DNA from: Sporosarcina sp. BI001-red
Lineage (GTDB): Bacteria; Bacillota; Bacilli; Bacillales_A; Planococcaceae
Assembly (NCBI RefSeq): GCF_003384035.1
Contig: NZ_QQAK01000014.1
Coordinates: 62,001 to 126,000 of the forward strand
Length of the DNA: 64,000 bases
Direction: 5' to 3'
The position numbers and the translations under genes were made by a program. The notes under the pieces were generated by a model, which saw nothing but the letters and a program-made list of their open reading frames with translations, did no database searches and was not told the origin of the DNA. Positions 61,457 to 64,000 of this stretch are shown here, one piece after another; the stretch's first letter is position 1; each line of letters starts with the position of its first letter.

Positions 61457-62251
61457 ATGAATAATCACGAAATTGACTATAAGATTCATGGCGATGATAT
61501 GCAGTTTGTTGAAGTTGAACTAGATCCGCAGGAAACGGTCGTAGCTGAAGCCGGTGCCCTTATGATGATGGAAGATCATATTGAGATGGAGACCATCTTC
61601 GGGGATGGTTCAGGCAATGGTGGTGGATTTTTCGGAAAGATTGTGGGAGCTGGCAAGCGCGTGCTAACAGGAGAAAGTTTGTTCATGACGACCTTCACGA
61701 ATACTGGAACGGGTAAGCGCCATGTATCATTCGCTTCTCCTTATCCAGGAAAAATAATTCCCATGGATTTAAGTGAACATAGCGGCAAAATTATTTGTCA
61801 GAAGGATGCGTTTCTAGCAGCGGCTAAAGGCGTTTCTGTCGGAATTGAGTTTCAGCGTAAGCTTGGGACTGGATTCTTCGGTGGCGAAGGATTCATTATG
61901 CAAAAATTAGAAGGTGATGGACTCGCGTTTGTGCATGCAGGTGGGACAATCATTGAGAAGAAACTGCAACCTGGTGAATCATTACGTGTAGATACTGGGT
62001 GCTTAGTTGCAATGACGCACGACATCGACTATTCGATTGAAACCGTAAAAGGTGTCAAAACGGCACTGTTCGGTGGCGAAGGGCTGTTCTTTGCAACACT
62101 GCGCGGGCCAGGTTCTGTCTGGATCCAATCACTTCCATTTTCACGTCTTGCGAGTCGCGTTTTTGCTTCTGCACCTCAAATCCCAGGAAGCAGTTCCAAA
62201 GGTGAAGGTAGTGTCGCAGGTGGATTATTCGATTTGTTTGGTGGAAAGTAA
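61457..62251 (+). CDS. AIM24/TIGR00266 family protein
   Basis: The 264-residue protein is of the AIM24 type: [34 protein letters not shown] at the start, [28 protein letters not shown], and [27 protein letters not shown] form the repeated beta-helix (TRAP-like) fold. The C-terminal [20 protein letters not shown] is low complexity. Eukaryotic AIM24 affects mitochondrial structure; the bacterial function is unknown. GGAGG precedes ATG. It stands 62 bp after the TetR gene with its own terminator. Confidence 0.9.
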   Translation: MNNHEIDYKIHGDDMQFVEVELDPQETVVAEAGALMMMEDHIEMETIFGDGSGNGGGFFGKIVGAGKRVLTGESLFMTTFTNTGTGKRHVSFASPYPGKIIPMDLSEHSGKIICQKDAFLAAAKGVSVGIEFQRKLGTGFFGGEGFIMQKLEGDGLAFVHAGGTIIEKKLQPGESLRVDTGCLVAMTHDIDYSIETVKGVKTALFGGEGLFFATLRGPGSVWIQSLPFSRLASRVFASAPQIPGSSSKGEGSVAGGLFDLFGGK

Positions 62252-62267
62252 GTTTTAAACAATAACG

Positions 62268-62299
62268 AAAAGCTGCCCGCAGATGCGGACAGCTTTTTT
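62268..62299 (+). terminator. AIM24 gene terminator
   Basis: AAAGCTG-C-CCGCA and TGCGG-A-CAGCTTT around GA, then a T run. Confidence 0.88.
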
Positions 62300-62338
62300 G
62301 GTTACTTGGTGTAAGCGCAATTGCATGGCGTATGAAGT

Positions 62339-62396
62339 TTATGAGCTCTTTTCATGGTTTATGATCACTTTCCCTGGTTTATGAGCACGATCCCGC
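62339..62396. repeat. 40-bp repeat family, three half-units
   Basis: TTATGAGCTC, TTATGATCAC and TTATGAGCAC at about 20-nt spacing between convergent genes. Confidence 0.75.
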
Positions 62397-62521
62397 AACT
62401 TGCCGCTATCCAACAGTGACAGCACCCCGCTGCAAAGAATAGCTATGCACTTAGTGCCCTTTACCAATCAAATCTCTTCCGCTCTTCATTACTTGTATAC
62501 GATTACTCCAATGCTAAAGTA

Positions 62522-64000
62522 TTAATTGACAGCGCTTTGTTTACTTTTCTCCAATGTTTCCTTCACGCCACTCGGTCCATTTAACAACAGCCAAATATAG
62601 CGCGATTCCTCTTTACTGCCAGGTTCGAGACGTTCGTGGCGTGGATACTCAATCGTTTGGGCACGGAACGCCATCAAGTGCATGACATTGCCATTTGCTG
62701 CCGATGCTTTCTTTAGCATATCTGCCTCTTCTTCAGACTCGCCACTAGATGCTTCGTTTTCGAGCTTCCAATCCAAGTATAAATACGTTGCATCGTTTTC
62801 CGATCCGCGTTCGTAACGAACTAATAACTCTCCTGCTTCATTGAAGCGTTCAGCATGGATCAGCGAAGCAATCGCTTCATAGCGCGCCCCTTGGTTATCT
62901 GTTGTATTCATGTGAACGAGATCCAAGAACACTTCGGCAGCTTCGTTGAACTCCCCATGCATGAATAGATGAGTTCCATACGCAAATGCAGCACGCATGA
63001 ACGGTCGATTCGGAATGTTTTGCCATGGGTTTTCGCCCGCTTCAAAGCATTTACTCGCCTCACGGATTGCCCGTTCGTACAGCTCGCTTGCTTTTTCCAC
63101 GTCATTTTCTATTTCTGCTTTCAGCAATAGCCCATCAGACAATCCCGGTACAATGGACAATGCAGATTCGGCCAATTTCCGGCGCATATCTTCATCTTCT
63201 GCGCCAAACGCTTCATAAGCAAGGCGTTGCGCACGCCCCTCGTCTACTCCTGGACGACGCTCCGGCTCGACAACGCCAGAAGTGGTCATCGCTGTTTCCC
63301 ATAACTCAGATTCTGTAGGTCTTGGGTCTGTTCCAATCTCGTAGATGGCAGCAGCTGCAGCATCTCCGTCTGTCATCATTGCATCATACAAATCTCTAAG
63401 CTCAGTTGAGAAGTGTTCAACCGCGTTCGTATCCTCTGTTGCTTCAATCGAAGTCTCATGTTTCACCAGTGATAACGACTGTCCAACTTGGAGTGATGCC
63501 TGTACAAACGCAGACACATCCAGTTTGGCATCCTCTGTCATTTCGGTATTCAAAAAGTATGCAACCGACAATTTCTGAAGCATTTCTCTGACATCTGCAG
63601 GCTCATTTGCTTTTGCAAGTTTTTCGTCAAGCTGCTTTAATGCAGTCAACTGGGACGGTGCAAGTACATCTTCAATCATTTCATTCATCGAAGCCATGCT
63701 GCGTTTTACGAGCAGCTCATAGATTTCAAGCGTATGGTTGCGGATGAATTCTGCAGGCGAAGGGTCAGACGACTTCTCCCATAACTCAAGCAATGACTTT
63801 TTCGTCTGTTTGCTCCATTTCGCTAAAAACAGCATAGATGAAACCGGTGCTACCGCATTGTCACCACGGCGGGTATCCGGAAGTACAACTCCAAACAACA
63901 ATGTACCTTCATCTGCAGGCATACCTTCTATACGCGCAAGTTCAATTACATCGCCTGTCAATAACTTTGTAATCTCCAACGTATTTGGTTTCGCAGCCGT
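62522..64000 (-). CDS. TPR-containing protein (5' end beyond window)
   Basis: At least 492 residues are visible; the frame is still open at the right edge, and the TTG at 63979 has no ribosome site, so the true start lies outside. The chain is helical and acidic. Tetratricopeptide-like repeats are seen at RKLAESALSIVPGLSDGLLLKAEIENDVEKASELYERAIREA, RAAFAYGTHLFMHGEFNEAAEVFLDL and ASLIHAERFNEAGELLVRYERG-like segments (about 270-400). A scaffold or binding role is inferred; I do not recognise a named family. Confidence 0.7.
   Translation of the reverse strand, partial: TAAKPNTLEITKLLTGDVIELARIEGMPADEGTLLFGVVLPDTRRGDNAVAPVSSMLFLAKWSKQTKKSLLELWEKSSDPSPAEFIRNHTLEIYELLVKRSMASMNEMIEDVLAPSQLTALKQLDEKLAKANEPADVREMLQKLSVAYFLNTEMTEDAKLDVSAFVQASLQVGQSLSLVKHETSIEATEDTNAVEHFSTELRDLYDAMMTDGDAAAAAIYEIGTDPRPTESELWETAMTTSGVVEPERRPGVDEGRAQRLAYEAFGAEDEDMRRKLAESALSIVPGLSDGLLLKAEIENDVEKASELYERAIREASKCFEAGENPWQNIPNRPFMRAAFAYGTHLFMHGEFNEAAEVFLDLVHMNTTDNQGARYEAIASLIHAERFNEAGELLVRYERGSENDATYLYLDWKLENEASSGESEEEADMLKKASAANGNVMHLMAFRAQTIEYPRHERLEPGSKEESRYIWLLLNGPSGVKETLEKSKQSAVN

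Noticed and set aside
1-64000. Insertion sequences, prophage or defence islands
   Set aside because: I saw no transposase, integrase, restriction or toxin-antitoxin gene; the accessory signal here is only the intergenic repeats.

Overview
The window is a chromosomal segment of an endospore-forming Firmicute. It is most likely from the Planococcaceae (a Sporosarcina-like genome), judged by gene content and by synteny with Bacillus subtilis; no name can be read from the DNA itself. Pointers are spore genes (rsfA, the cwlJ-gerQ pair), bacillithiol biosynthesis (yojF-bshB2), coproporphyrin-dependent haem synthesis (hemQ), an SE1832-family protein, frequent TTG and GTG starts behind strong GGAGG sites, and gene order recalling the ywh-ywg-ywf and ywd blocks of B. 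subtilis. No phage, insertion sequence, CRISPR array or rRNA was found. One tRNA gene (Ala, anticodon GGC) is present.

Layout. 1-5 kb: tail of an unidentified gene, a 42-bp repeat array, ywhD, a 4-oxalocrotonate tautomerase, ywfO-ywgA, rsfA and lipL. 5-14 kb: hemQ, a NERD-domain protein, the spore germination pair cwlJ-gerQ, a five-gene operon (DUF4230, ung, a small Cys protein, ywdI, DUF423), pdxK, and yojF-bshB2. 13.6-25.4 kb: a YjiH-family membrane protein, the two threonine-to-glycine enzymes (epimerase-type threonine dehydrogenase and kbl) separated by two + strand genes, an unusual P-loop protein, a YczE-like membrane protein, YbaK, topoisomerase III and an FMN reductase. 25.5-38 kb: a cation/proton antiporter, a solitary PseG-like protein, a phospholipase D-like membrane protein, an ECF sigma factor, a CBS/CorC transporter-like protein, an M20 dipeptidase, a nitroreductase, tRNA-Ala, a DUF2804 protein and a YusW-like lipoprotein. 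38-48 kb: a heterodimeric ABC exporter, an EamA transporter, a PAS-GGDEF-EAL protein opposite a YdaK/YdaM-like pair (probable c-di-GMP-linked exopolysaccharide module), and a general-stress SDR with a sigma-B-type promoter. 48-64 kb: a DnaA-box-like cluster, YhgE with its TetR regulator, an octopine-dehydrogenase-family enzyme, a lipoprotein serpin downstream of a lysine-catabolism operon (acyl-CoA dehydrogenase, lysine 6-dehydrogenase-like, aldehyde dehydrogenase), an MFS exporter with a divergent TetR, an AIM24 protein and a truncated TPR protein.

The most unusual signal lies between the genes. Three families of short intergenic repeats each use a half-unit of about 20-21 bp, roughly two helical turns. 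(i) A 40-bp dimer alternating TTATGATCAC and TTATGAGCGC half-units occupies seven intergenic regions, up to about 11 dimers each. (ii) A GC-rich 42-bp dimer with core GAGCGGGTT occupies two. (iii) A 21-bp TGTCGGA unit occupies one, beside the DnaA-box-like cluster. None looks coding; their role is unknown.

Almost every transcription unit ends in a clear Rho-independent terminator, and these are listed individually. Several annotated starts differ from the longest reading frame because a good ribosome binding site points to an internal ATG, GTG or TTG; this is stated for each gene.
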